A stretch of DNA of 64,000 nt. Origin: Paraburkholderia phenazinium. GTDB lineage: Bacteria; Pseudomonadota; Gammaproteobacteria; Burkholderiales; Burkholderiaceae. How positions within the stretch are numbered: position 1 is the stretch's first letter; the number at the start of each line of letters is the position of its first letter. Position numbers and translations under genes: made by a program. The stretch spans positions 2,046,001 through 2,110,000 of the forward strand of contig NZ_FSRM01000002.1 in the NCBI RefSeq assembly GCF_900141745.1, read 5' to 3'. The notes beneath the pieces are model-generated. The model was given only the letters and a program-made list of their open reading frames with translations. It was not told the origin of the DNA and made no database searches. This document shows positions 17,057-24,650 of the stretch, in pieces.

Positions 17057-17070
17057 TGGTGACGTCACCA
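17057..17070. promoter_or_regulatory. Operator-like palindrome 2
   Basis: Identical to the palindrome at 17000-17013, 57 bp centre to centre, and 51 bp before the isomerase start codon. Two identical sites would allow looping or cooperative binding of the neighbouring LacI-type protein. Confidence 0.8.
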
Positions 17071-17120
17071 CAGCGTCCTCGCTCGGAAATGAACCCAGGT
17101 TCTAAAGTCGGGAGATAGCA

Positions 17121-17882
17121 ATGAAAAAATCCTATCCACTGTCTTTTCAGATGTTTTCAGCGCGCGATACCGTTCCGCTAAAGACTCAGCTTGCTGAGCT
17201 TGCGAAGCTGGGCTACGAGAACGTAGAGCCATTTGGTGCCCTATACGCCGACCCCATTGAGTTTCGCAAGGAACTGGACGCCAACGGCTTGTCGGCGCTC
17301 AGTGGTCACTTTGATCTGTCGATGCTCGAAGCCGATACAGAGAAAGCGATTCACATTGCCAATACTCTTGGTATCGAGATTGTGATTGCGCCATGGCTCG
17401 ACCCGTCATTGCGCCCAACGGATGCGAACGGATGGAAGGCTTTGGGAGCACGGCTGGCCGTCCTTCAAAAGAAGTTCGCCAAGGCCGGTCTGACGTTTGC
17501 CTGGCACACCCATGACTTTGAGTTCATCCGGCTACCGGATGGTTCGTTTCCGGTTGAGCACATCTTTGAAGGCAACAGCGTCGGCCTGGAGCTTGATGTG
17601 GCGTGGGTTATCCGGGCAGCTGCCGACCCGCTGGTATGGCTCGAGAAGTACTCGGACCGTCTGGTGGCGGTGCATGTGAAAGACATCGCGCCGCAGGGCC
17701 AGAACCTTGAACAGGATGGATGGGCTGACCTCGGAGTGGGTGTGGTGGACTGGAAGCGTATCTGGCCCGTGGTCAACCGCGCGGAGCCGCGCGTGGCTGT
17801 TCTCGAACACGACCGTCCTGGCGACTGGATCAGGTTTGCAAAGAACAGCGCGGCAGCTTTCCGGGCTCTTGTCAGCGAGTGA
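17121..17882 (+). CDS. Sugar phosphate isomerase/epimerase family protein
   Basis: TIM-barrel enzyme of the xylose isomerase-like superfamily (AP endonuclease 2 fold), 253 residues. Metal-ligand and substrate regions seen: YENVEPFG, SGHFDL, ATPW-equivalent IAPWLDP, FAWHTHDFEF, GLELDVAWVIRA and LVAVHVKDI, ending with VLEHDRPGDW. Such proteins isomerise keto-sugars or inosose derivatives; the exact substrate is unknown. It is followed at once by a Gfo/Idh/MocA dehydrogenase (stop and next ATG 5 bp apart), a common pairing in sugar or inositol catabolism. Predicted control by the divergent LacI-type regulator. Confidence 0.85.
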   Translation: MKKSYPLSFQMFSARDTVPLKTQLAELAKLGYENVEPFGALYADPIEFRKELDANGLSALSGHFDLSMLEADTEKAIHIANTLGIEIVIAPWLDPSLRPTDANGWKALGARLAVLQKKFAKAGLTFAWHTHDFEFIRLPDGSFPVEHIFEGNSVGLELDVAWVIRAAADPLVWLEKYSDRLVAVHVKDIAPQGQNLEQDGWADLGVGVVDWKRIWPVVNRAEPRVAVLEHDRPGDWIRFAKNSAAAFRALVSE

Positions 17883-17887
17883 ACGAC

Positions 17888-19027
17888 ATGAAAATCAACA
17901 TTGGCGTGATTGGTTGCGGAAACATCTTTGATGCGTATATCAGGAATGCGGTGCACTTTCGCGACCTGAGCTATGTCGCATGCGCGGACCTCAATACGGA
18001 ACTTGCGCAGCGTAAGGCTGCGCTCTACGGCCTCGAGGCGATGTCGATTGACTCGATGCTGGGCCGCGACGATATCGACGTGGTCCTGAATCTCACCGTG
18101 CCCAACGCGCACGCCGAGGTCTCCCTCATGGCGATTGCCGCAGGCAAGCACATCTATACCGAGAAGCCGCTGGCGGTAACGTTGGCAGAAGGGGCTGCGA
18201 TTCTGGATGCTGCGCGGCAGCGTGGTGTCAGGGTGGGATCCGCGCCCGATACGATTCTCGGGCCGGCGGTCCAGTCGGCGCGAGCGATCGTCGACTCTCA
18301 GGAAATTGGCAAAGTTGTGTCGGGCCTCGCCACGGTGCAGAGCCACGGCATGGAGCATTGGCATCCGAACCCCAGCTTCTTCTACAAGAAGGGCGGCGGA
18401 CCGGTGCTCGATGTGGGGCCGTACTATGTGAGCACGCTGGTCAACCTGTTAGGGCCGGTCACAAGCGTGAAGGCGTCGGGCACGATCGGCTACCCGGAGC
18501 GAGTCGTGACGACGGAAGGGCCAACGAAGGGTGACGTGATCAAAGTGGAGACGTACACCACCCTGCATGCCTTGCTCTCGTTCGCCAGCGGCGCTCACGT
18601 CACACTGCTCGCTAGCTGGGACGTCTGGAATAGCGATCTTCGTCCGATTGAGCTTCACGGAACGGAGGGTACGCTGCGGCTGGCTGATCCGAATTCGTTC
18701 AGCGGCGAGGTCGCCGTGTCAGTGGGCGCCAAAAGCTTCCGTAGTATCCACACGAACACGATGCCCTTCGGCGCTTTCAACCGTGACTGGGTTGGCGATG
18801 GCGTATGCCGTTCCAGCTGTTATCGGGGACTCGGGCTGGCTGACATGGCTTCGGCGATCCAGGCCGGTGTGGTTCACCGGTGCAACGGCGAATTCGCATT
18901 CCACGTCCTTGAAACGATGCTGGCCATCGAAGATGCCGCGGCTAGCAACGGCACCGTCAATCTGAGGAGCTCTTGCAGCCGCTCGCCTCGGCTCACCGGG
19001 GAGGATGCGATGCGGCTGATGGCCTGA
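17888..19027 (+). CDS. Gfo/Idh/MocA family oxidoreductase
   Basis: NAD(P)-dependent sugar or polyol dehydrogenase of 379 residues. The Rossmann motif GVIGCGNIFDAY is at residues 5-16, the conserved EKPLAV segment (catalytic lysine) at about residues 96-101, and the second domain has GGGPVLDVGPYYVSTL. ATG 17888 starts directly at the domain; a GTG at 17879 overlaps the upstream stop. No sugar transporter is present in the unit, so uptake must be encoded elsewhere. Substrate unknown; the partner isomerase suggests a keto-sugar or cyclitol. Confidence 0.86.
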   Translation: MKINIGVIGCGNIFDAYIRNAVHFRDLSYVACADLNTELAQRKAALYGLEAMSIDSMLGRDDIDVVLNLTVPNAHAEVSLMAIAAGKHIYTEKPLAVTLAEGAAILDAARQRGVRVGSAPDTILGPAVQSARAIVDSQEIGKVVSGLATVQSHGMEHWHPNPSFFYKKGGGPVLDVGPYYVSTLVNLLGPVTSVKASGTIGYPERVVTTEGPTKGDVIKVETYTTLHALLSFASGAHVTLLASWDVWNSDLRPIELHGTEGTLRLADPNSFSGEVAVSVGAKSFRSIHTNTMPFGAFNRDWVGDGVCRSSCYRGLGLADMASAIQAGVVHRCNGEFAFHVLETMLAIEDAAASNGTVNLRSSCSRSPRLTGEDAMRLMA

Positions 19028-19102
19028 AGAAGTCAACGGCACCAATGACAATCGGTTCGGTTTGTATCGTGAAGGGAGTGATAGAGGTTAGCGAATGGAC
19101 TA

Positions 19103-20008
19103 CTAAACTTTTGCCGCCTGCCGCTCGAACGACGCACAAAGCGATTCCGTCAATGCGTCTATAGCAGGTTTCAGGTTACCCGTCTGACGTGGATAAACCA
19201 GCCAGACGCCCAGGCTCAGCTTGAAATCGCTGACGTCCAGGATCTCTAGCTGGTCGCGATACGGACTCGTGCGCAACACGTCGAGCGGCACGAGGCCGAG
19301 CCCCAGGCCAGCACCGACCAGCCGCAACTGTGTGTTCGTTGCTTGAGTGTCGACGCTAATCCTGAGCCGCTGGCCAGCGGCTTCCATCGAGCGTTCAAGG
19401 GCCGCCCTATATCCGCAGCCGTCCGGGTTGAGAATCCAGCCATGCCCGACTAACGACCGTATTGAACTCTTACGCTTGACCAGCGGCTTATCCGCGCTCT
19501 GGATGACTTTCACCTCGAACGTAACGATCTGGCGTCCCGTCAGTCCGTGGGGTAGCCCCGTGCCCTCGGGAAGCATCAATACCGCAGCATCCAGTTGACC
19601 CTGTTCCGTCGCCTGCTGTAAGGCGGGGCTCCATTCCGTGTGCAACCTGATCTCCAGCGCGGGGAACAGTTCGTTCATTTTTAACACCGCGTCAAACAGC
19701 GTGGCATCGGCCACCGCGTGCGGCAGGCCGAAGCGGAAGGTGCCAGACGGCGCAGCGCCCTCGTGAGCAACATCGAGCAGATGCGACCAGGCGCCAAGCA
19801 ACGTCACGGCCTGTTCGTACACGCGATTTGCGAGCGCAGTGGGCCGGGGTGGCTTCGAGTCGCGGTCGAACAGTTCGACCCCAAGCAATTGTTCGAGCCG
19901 CTGGACGCGTTTCGAAATGGCCGACTGCGACACGCAGAGGATGTCTGCCGCGCGCGTCAAAGACGCCTCATCGATCACCGTCACGAACGTTTTCAGGTCG
20001 TCGATCAT
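19103..20008 (-). CDS. LysR-family transcriptional regulator
   Basis: A 301-residue regulator: N-terminal winged HTH (FVTVIDEASLTRAADILCVS, then QSAISKRVQRLEQLLG) and a C-terminal effector-binding domain. It is divergent from the tautomerase gene at 20155, which is its likely target. A perfect 19-bp palindrome lies 11 bp upstream of its own start codon. Confidence 0.9.
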   Translation of the reverse strand: MIDDLKTFVTVIDEASLTRAADILCVSQSAISKRVQRLEQLLGVELFDRDSKPPRPTALANRVYEQAVTLLGAWSHLLDVAHEGAAPSGTFRFGLPHAVADATLFDAVLKMNELFPALEIRLHTEWSPALQQATEQGQLDAAVLMLPEGTGLPHGLTGRQIVTFEVKVIQSADKPLVKRKSSIRSLVGHGWILNPDGCGYRAALERSMEAAGQRLRISVDTQATNTQLRLVGAGLGLGLVPLDVLRTSPYRDQLEILDVSDFKLSLGVWLVYPRQTGNLKPAIDALTESLCASFERQAAKV

Positions 20009-20018
20009 AATTCCAATG

Positions 20019-20037
20019 TGTCATGTTTAACATGACA
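20019..20037. promoter_or_regulatory. LysR-type binding palindrome
   Basis: TGTCATGTT, a central T, then AACATGACA: two perfect nine-base arms, with the T-N11-A pattern of LysR boxes inside. It lies between the LysR gene and the tautomerase gene. Confidence 0.7.
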
Positions 20038-20154
20038 TTTATTCTCTTGAGGAAAGTTATGAGCAAGCTTAACCTGATCTCACTTCGCGCGCCAGTTCAA
20101 TGACTGGTGAGCACTGACCAACGACGCCATGCCGTCATTTGCAGGAGCAATCGA

Positions 20155-20547
20155 ATGCCTCTCGTACGCATCAATCTCTCAAGAAATGCCACGCCACAAG
20201 TTGTACAGGCAGTGAGCGAGACGGTCTATCAGGCGATGGTGGAGATCGCCAACGTGCCGCGAAACGACAAGTTTCAGATTGTCACGCGCCACGCTGAAGA
20301 CGAACTGATCTATCCGGCCGAAGGCTATCTGGGTATGACTTATTCGGCTTCCATCATATTCATTCAGGTGACGTGGAATGCGGGCCGCACGACGGAGGTC
20401 AAGAAGGCGTTCTACAGGGCGATCGCGGACGGTATTCACGCGAAAACGGGCGTTCGAAAGGAGGACATCGTGATAAACCTCGTAGACGTCGCCCGGGAAG
20501 ACTGGTCCTTCGGCAACGGCGAAATGCAATACGCGCCGAAGGAGTGA
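20155..20547 (+). CDS. Tautomerase superfamily protein
   Basis: A 130-residue protein of the 4-oxalocrotonate tautomerase/MIF-like superfamily. The start at ATG 20155 (ribosome site AGGAG) puts a proline directly after the initiator methionine (MPLVRINL), the catalytic Pro-1 of this superfamily. The length is about twice that of single-unit 4-OT, matching longer members with a fused beta-alpha-beta repeat. Conserved-looking parts are KKAFYRAIADGI and DIVINLVDV. It probably isomerises an unsaturated acid or acts as a dehalogenase or hydratase; which one is not readable. The divergent LysR protein should control it. Confidence 0.83.
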   Translation: MPLVRINLSRNATPQVVQAVSETVYQAMVEIANVPRNDKFQIVTRHAEDELIYPAEGYLGMTYSASIIFIQVTWNAGRTTEVKKAFYRAIADGIHAKTGVRKEDIVINLVDVAREDWSFGNGEMQYAPKE

Positions 20548-20715
20548 TTGGGGGATCGACACGACCTTGACCCCGATTAAAGCGATGCCCAGAACACCGG
20601 ATCGGTCATTTCCTGGCGGCGGATCGACAGTATTCGCACACCCATTTCATACCAGAGGCTTCAAGGAGGGCAAACAAGCCGACGAACAGGGGCGCAAACC
20701 TGATTTCAAAGGGTA

Positions 20716-21174
20716 CTAAATTGCCTGAACTGAATCGATAAGATTGTTCCGCAGCGCCACGATCGCCTTCTGCACTTTGGCGAATTCATCTGGCGCGAGG
20801 CCAGTCGCCCCATTGAGACTCATGGTCAGGGCTCTTTCGCGCAGCCGCCGACCGTTTTTAGTGAGCCTGACCCGCACCTGACGCTCGTCTTCAGGATCGC
20901 GCTGCCTTTCCAGATAGCCCATCACCTCGAGCTTCTTCAGCATCGGCGTGAGCGTGTTGGATTCGAGAAACAGCTTCTCGCCCAGACCGCTGACGGTTGG
21001 GTTGTCTTCCTCCCAAAGCGCAACGATCGCGATGTATTGCGTATAGGTGAGCCCAAGCTCCTCGAGCATCGGCTTGTATGCCTTGCCGAACGCCAGGTTC
21101 GCGGAGTAGATCGCAAAGCAGAGGTAGTCTGACAGCGGTGCAGCTGCAGCGAGCGCCGGATTGGTAGTTTTCAT
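20716..21174 (-). CDS. ohrR: OhrR-type MarR-family peroxide-sensing repressor
   Basis: Represses organic hydroperoxide resistance genes and is inactivated by oxidation of a single N-terminal cysteine. The 152-residue protein has that cysteine in DYLCFAIYSA (about residue 19) and the winged HTH (TVSGLGEKLFLESNTLTPML, then KKLEVMGYLERQRDPEDER). I took ATG 21174, six bases after AGAGG, rather than ATG 21180, whose ribosome site would touch it. Two ohr genes follow upstream on the same strand, and the same palindrome precedes all three. Confidence 0.9.
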   Translation of the reverse strand: MKTTNPALAAAAPLSDYLCFAIYSANLAFGKAYKPMLEELGLTYTQYIAIVALWEEDNPTVSGLGEKLFLESNTLTPMLKKLEVMGYLERQRDPEDERQVRVRLTKNGRRLRERALTMSLNGATGLAPDEFAKVQKAIVALRNNLIDSVQAI

Positions 21175-21229
21175 CTGCATCCTCTTTGGCTGGAGCCTGA
21201 TGTTTCACAAGACATACGAACAAATATAC

Positions 21230-21250
21230 ATCGCATGCGATTATATCGCA
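21230..21250. promoter_or_regulatory. Putative OhrR box upstream of ohrR
   Basis: Perfect 12-bp palindrome ATCGCATGCGAT at 21230-21241, followed by a further half-site ATCGCA at 21245-21250. Same element as at 22355. Confidence 0.75.
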
Positions 21251-21311
21251 ATATGGTGAATACCCCAAAATGAAGGCACGTGCCTCAGCGAGATGCACGT
21301 GCCTTGGCGGA

Positions 21312-21758
21312 TTACACCGTGACGATGGTCGTGCCGACCTCGATGTTGCCGCGCACGGATTTCGAGTACGGGCAGATCTGATGGGCCAGGTGCGCGATTT
21401 CCTCGACGACTTCCGGTGCCAGACCCGGCACGCGGACGGTGAACTCGGCGCCGAGGAACCACGCTGCACGGGTCTGTCCGATGTTCACCTGGATGTCCAC
21501 GGAATAGTCGGACGGCAGCGTGACCTTCTTCATCGAGGCTGCAATTCCGAACACGGTCGTGTAACAGGCCGACCACGCGCCCGCAAACAGCTGCTCGGCT
21601 TGCGGGTGCGGCTCGGTGGCGATGAAATCGAGGCTTTCAACGCCGGGCGCAGACAGCTTGAGGTCGAAGACACCAAACTCGCCGCGCTGGACACTGGGGT
21701 CGCGATTGACCGTGGCGTGAGTGTTACCTGAGGCGAGGACTTTTTCGATCTTTTCCAT
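21312..21758 (-). CDS. ohr: Organic hydroperoxide resistance protein, copy 1
   Basis: Thiol peroxidase of the OsmC/Ohr family, 148 residues; it reduces organic and fatty-acid hydroperoxides using two cysteines. Both are visible: one in GAWSACYTTVF (about residue 64) and one in HQICPYSKSVRGN (about residue 129). The Ohr-type spacing and the C-terminal GNIEV are intact. It forms a tandem pair with the next gene, with which it shares 40 identical bases in a row. Expected to be induced by peroxides through OhrR. Confidence 0.93.
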   Translation of the reverse strand: MEKIEKVLASGNTHATVNRDPSVQRGEFGVFDLKLSAPGVESLDFIATEPHPQAEQLFAGAWSACYTTVFGIAASMKKVTLPSDYSVDIQVNIGQTRAAWFLGAEFTVRVPGLAPEVVEEIAHLAHQICPYSKSVRGNIEVGTTIVTV

Positions 21759-21813
21759 GATGGATTCCTTGGGGAATAAGGGTGTTACGTTAATTTAAAG
21801 CGCAGGCGATTGT

Positions 21814-21825
21814 ATCGCGTGCGAT
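21814..21825. promoter_or_regulatory. Putative OhrR box upstream of ohr copy 1
   Basis: ATCGCGTGCGAT, one base different from the perfect palindrome found at 21230 and 22355. It lies 56 bp upstream of the start codon, inside TGTATCGCGTGCGATATATA. Confidence 0.7.
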
Positions 21826-21868
21826 ATATAAGGGGAGATACCTGGCGAGATCCGCAAGCCTTATCCGG

Positions 21869-22315
21869 TCACTGCGTGACGACGTTCAGGCCGACCTCGA
21901 TGTTGCCATGCACAGCCTTAGAGTACGGGCAGATCTGATGAGCCAGGTGCGCGATCGACTCGACAACGTCGGCTGCCAGATCCGGCGCGCGGATGGTGAA
22001 CTGGGCGCCGAGGCAATGCCCGGTACCGACCGACCCAATGCTGACCTGAATGTCCACGGAATAGTCGGACGGCAGCGTGACCTTCTTCATTTTGGCCGCG
22101 ATCTCGAACGCGCTGATGTAACAGGCCGACCACGCGCCTGAAAACAGCTGCTCGGCTCTCGGGTGCAGTCCGGTAGCGATGAATTCGCGGTTTTCAGCGC
22201 CGGGAGCTGAAAGTTTGAGATCCAGCGCGCCGTGCTCACCGCGCCGGGCATTAGGGGCGCGATTGATCGTAGCGTGGCTGTTGCCGGAGTGGAGGACTTG
22301 TTCGATCTTGTTCAT
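21869..22315 (-). CDS. ohr: Organic hydroperoxide resistance protein, copy 2
   Basis: Second Ohr paralogue, also 148 residues, with cysteines in GAWSACYISAF and HQICPYSKAVHGN. It differs from copy 1 mainly in the N-terminal third and around residues 95-110, while the segment at 22051-22090 is identical at DNA level to 21494-21533. It has its own upstream palindromes, so both copies are probably separately transcribed members of one OhrR regulon. Confidence 0.92.
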   Translation of the reverse strand: MNKIEQVLHSGNSHATINRAPNARRGEHGALDLKLSAPGAENREFIATGLHPRAEQLFSGAWSACYISAFEIAAKMKKVTLPSDYSVDIQVSIGSVGTGHCLGAQFTIRAPDLAADVVESIAHLAHQICPYSKAVHGNIEVGLNVVTQ

Positions 22316-22354
22316 GACGGATTCCTTCGTGAATACGGGGGTTAGGTAGTTTTG

Positions 22355-22376
22355 ATCGCATGCGATGTAATCGCAT
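22355..22376. promoter_or_regulatory. Putative OhrR box upstream of ohr copy 2
   Basis: Perfect palindrome ATCGCATGCGAT at 22355-22366 followed by the half-site ATCGCAT at 22370-22376; identical in core to the site upstream of ohrR. Confidence 0.75.
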
Positions 22377-22425
22377 GAGCCGCATGATGGGCGAGAGCGT
22401 TTTCGTTGTCAAGCGTATAAGATTT

Positions 22426-22439
22426 AATCGCATACGATT
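22426..22439. promoter_or_regulatory. Second, weaker OhrR-like box
   Basis: AATCGCATACGATT, an imperfect version of the same palindrome, 111 bp upstream of ohr copy 2. Confidence 0.5.
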
Positions 22440-22479
22440 TTTGATAGGCAGCGATGAGAACCTTCGTCCCGGAAGCAGT

Positions 22480-22512
22480 CAGACCTGCCGCTCGGCGTGA
22501 GCGGCAGGTCTG
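22480..22512. terminator. Perfect 14-bp hairpin, terminator-like
   Basis: Arms at 22480-22493 and 22499-22512 pair perfectly around a five-base loop. It lies 40 bp behind the stop of the SDR gene on the minus strand. No T-run follows on either strand. Confidence 0.55.
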
Positions 22513-22552
22513 AGGGGTGGTCATGCAAAAACACGGCCGCACAAGCGAGTGC

Positions 22553-23323
22553 TTATGCCGGCAAACGGACGTCGGACAGATCTTCACAGAGTGCAATGAG
22601 CCGCTTCTGGAGAACGGGATCATCCGCCTGCGGGTTGGGAGCGAGTGGGTGCAGGTGGTAAAAGTACTGCCCGGTCACCTTGGCTTGCGGATCGTCGCTG
22701 GCGGCGAGCCAGGCCTGGGTGCGGTGTGCCTGATCCATGTCGTCGGGCGCACCGGGGCCACCCATCCGGGTAGGCACCCAGCCGGGCTCCAGCGCGGTGG
22801 AAAAAACATCGGGCCAGCGACGGGCGATCGCGAATGCCAACATGGCATCATGCAGCTTGCTCTCGGCATAGGCCGCGGATCCGTTCCAGCGACGCTTGCG
22901 CCAGAGGATGTCGTCGAGATTGGCGTCAGCGTGGTGGTGCATTCCCGAGCTCAGATAGACGAGCCGCTCCGGCTTCTCGATCAGGGCCGTCAGGATATAC
23001 GCGGATAGTGTGTTGATCGCGAAGACGTGCGGCAGACCATCGGTAGTGAGGCGCTGGCCTTCGCGATAGCCGACCGCGGCATTGTGGATCACCGCATCGA
23101 AGCGGCCAAGTTCGTTGACGCGTGCAGCAAGCGCCTTGGCGCCAGCAATCGTTTCAAGGTCGCCCACGACTACGGCCTCGGCCTCAGGTAGCGCGCGCCG
23201 GGCAACTTCTGCGCGGGCGGCGTTTCTGGCATGCAGGACAACCTGGTGTCCTTGCGCCACAAGCAGTTGGGCCGCCATGAAGCCGAGGCCCGTGGACGAA
23301 CCGGAAATGAATATGCGTGTCAT
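22553..23323 (-). CDS. Short-chain dehydrogenase/reductase
   Basis: NAD(P)-dependent oxidoreductase of the SDR superfamily, 256 residues. The dinucleotide motif is GSSTGLGF at about residues 8-15, then HNAAVG, the serine in LVYLSSGMH and the YAESK tyrosine-lysine pair. ATG 23323 has AGGAG ten bases upstream. It follows an MFS transporter and an amidohydrolase on the same strand; the three are likely one transcription unit opposed to the LysR gene at 26190. Substrate unknown. Confidence 0.87.
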   Translation of the reverse strand: MTRIFISGSSTGLGFMAAQLLVAQGHQVVLHARNAARAEVARRALPEAEAVVVGDLETIAGAKALAARVNELGRFDAVIHNAAVGYREGQRLTTDGLPHVFAINTLSAYILTALIEKPERLVYLSSGMHHHADANLDDILWRKRRWNGSAAYAESKLHDAMLAFAIARRWPDVFSTALEPGWVPTRMGGPGAPDDMDQAHRTQAWLAASDDPQAKVTGQYFYHLHPLAPNPQADDPVLQKRLIALCEDLSDVRLPA

Positions 23324-23389
23324 GTGAATTCTCCTGTACTGGATGGCGAACCGGCGACATGGTCGTCGCCGGTTCCGGGGATGGGATGC

Positions 23390-24589
23390 TCAACGTGCGG
23401 AGCGGCGGCTGATCAGAACGAGGACCGCTCCAAGAATCGCGCTTGCCGCGCCGAGCAGATAGACCGCGGCATATCCGAAGTGACCGGCGACGAGACCCGC
23501 CGCTGGCCCGGCAATGCCGTAGGCAATGTCGAGGAAGGCGACGAAAGCGCCCATCGCACTGCCGCGATTCGCGGGCAACACGCGCTTGAGCGCCTCGACA
23601 CCAAGGGCCGGAAACACCAGCGCGCAGCCAAGACCGGTGACAAACGCACCTGCGAGCGCGACGATCTCGTACGGCGCTGCCCACAGTACCGCCTGGCCGA
23701 TGGCTTCGATGCCAAGTGACCAGAGAGCCACACGGTAGCCGCCGATGCGATCGGGCAGATGGCCGAACACCATCCGCATCAGGATAAAGCCAACGCCGAA
23801 CGCAGTCATGACGAGCCCGGCATGGCCCCAGCCACGCATCGCGAAGTAGAGCGAAGCAAATGCCGTCAGCCCGGACAGCCCCACGCCTTGCAGCATCAAG
23901 CCCAAGCCTTCTCGCCAGATCTGGCTGATCACGCGATAGAACGGCAGTCGCTGGCCGGCCGGCGAAACGTACGAGGTTGCACCGAAGGCGATACAGGCAG
24001 CGAGCAGCGGTGCGGCGATGCAGGCCGCCATCGCGGCCTGAAGGCCTAATTGCTGATAGAGGCTCATGCCGACGGGCGCACCGATCGCCAGTGCTGCGAA
24101 CATCGCGATGCCAGTCCAGGACATCGACATTCCCGCGCGTTGCGGGCCTACCGAGGCGATCGACCAGGACACGCAGCCGGTGACGAACTGGCTTTCTCCG
24201 AGCCCGGCCACCAGACGCCCTGCAATCACGATGGCAAGGCTGACCGCCGGCGAGAGACCTTTGGTGGCCGAGACCAGATAGAGCAGGCCACCCAGGGCGC
24301 AGAAGGCAGCGCCCTGCAACGCCGACCGCTTGCCGCCGTGATGGTCGGTCACGTGACCGGCGTAGCCACGGGTCAGTACGGTGGCAAGGAACTGAATCCC
24401 GATCACGAGTCCGACGACGAGGTTGCTAAAACCCAGCTTGTCATGGACGAAGAGCGGAATGACGGGAAGCGGCAAACCGACTGCGAGGTAACCGCAGAAC
24501 AGCATTGCGATGACGGCGAGGGAGGGACGAGCCAGATGAGCCGGTGGGGCGTCGGCCTGGCCTATCGTCTTCACGGTAAGCGATGGCAT
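23390..24589 (-). CDS. MFS transporter (sugar-efflux-like)
   Basis: Major facilitator of 399 residues with about 12 hydrophobic spans. The conserved loop 2-3 region reads TRGYAGHVTDHHGGKR, a typical MFS motif, and the matching loop in the second half is FGHLPDRIGGYR. Start at ATG 24589, with TGGAG upstream; the open frame before it is not coding. Similar to arabinose-efflux-type permeases that export sugars or small drugs. In context with the amidohydrolase and SDR it may export or import their substrate. Confidence 0.86.
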   Translation of the reverse strand: MPSLTVKTIGQADAPPAHLARPSLAVIAMLFCGYLAVGLPLPVIPLFVHDKLGFSNLVVGLVIGIQFLATVLTRGYAGHVTDHHGGKRSALQGAAFCALGGLLYLVSATKGLSPAVSLAIVIAGRLVAGLGESQFVTGCVSWSIASVGPQRAGMSMSWTGIAMFAALAIGAPVGMSLYQQLGLQAAMAACIAAPLLAACIAFGATSYVSPAGQRLPFYRVISQIWREGLGLMLQGVGLSGLTAFASLYFAMRGWGHAGLVMTAFGVGFILMRMVFGHLPDRIGGYRVALWSLGIEAIGQAVLWAAPYEIVALAGAFVTGLGCALVFPALGVEALKRVLPANRGSAMGAFVAFLDIAYGIAGPAAGLVAGHFGYAAVYLLGAASAILGAVLVLISRRSAR

Positions 24590-24650
24590 GATTAACTCCA
24601 GATTGGCAATCGTGGGAGAAGGCCGCTCCGCGAAGAGCGGCCGAACACGC

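Noticed and set aside
16847..17071. N-terminal extension of the LacI-type protein
   Set aside because: The open frame crosses both operator palindromes; ATG 16846 has a ribosome site and starts right at the HTH.
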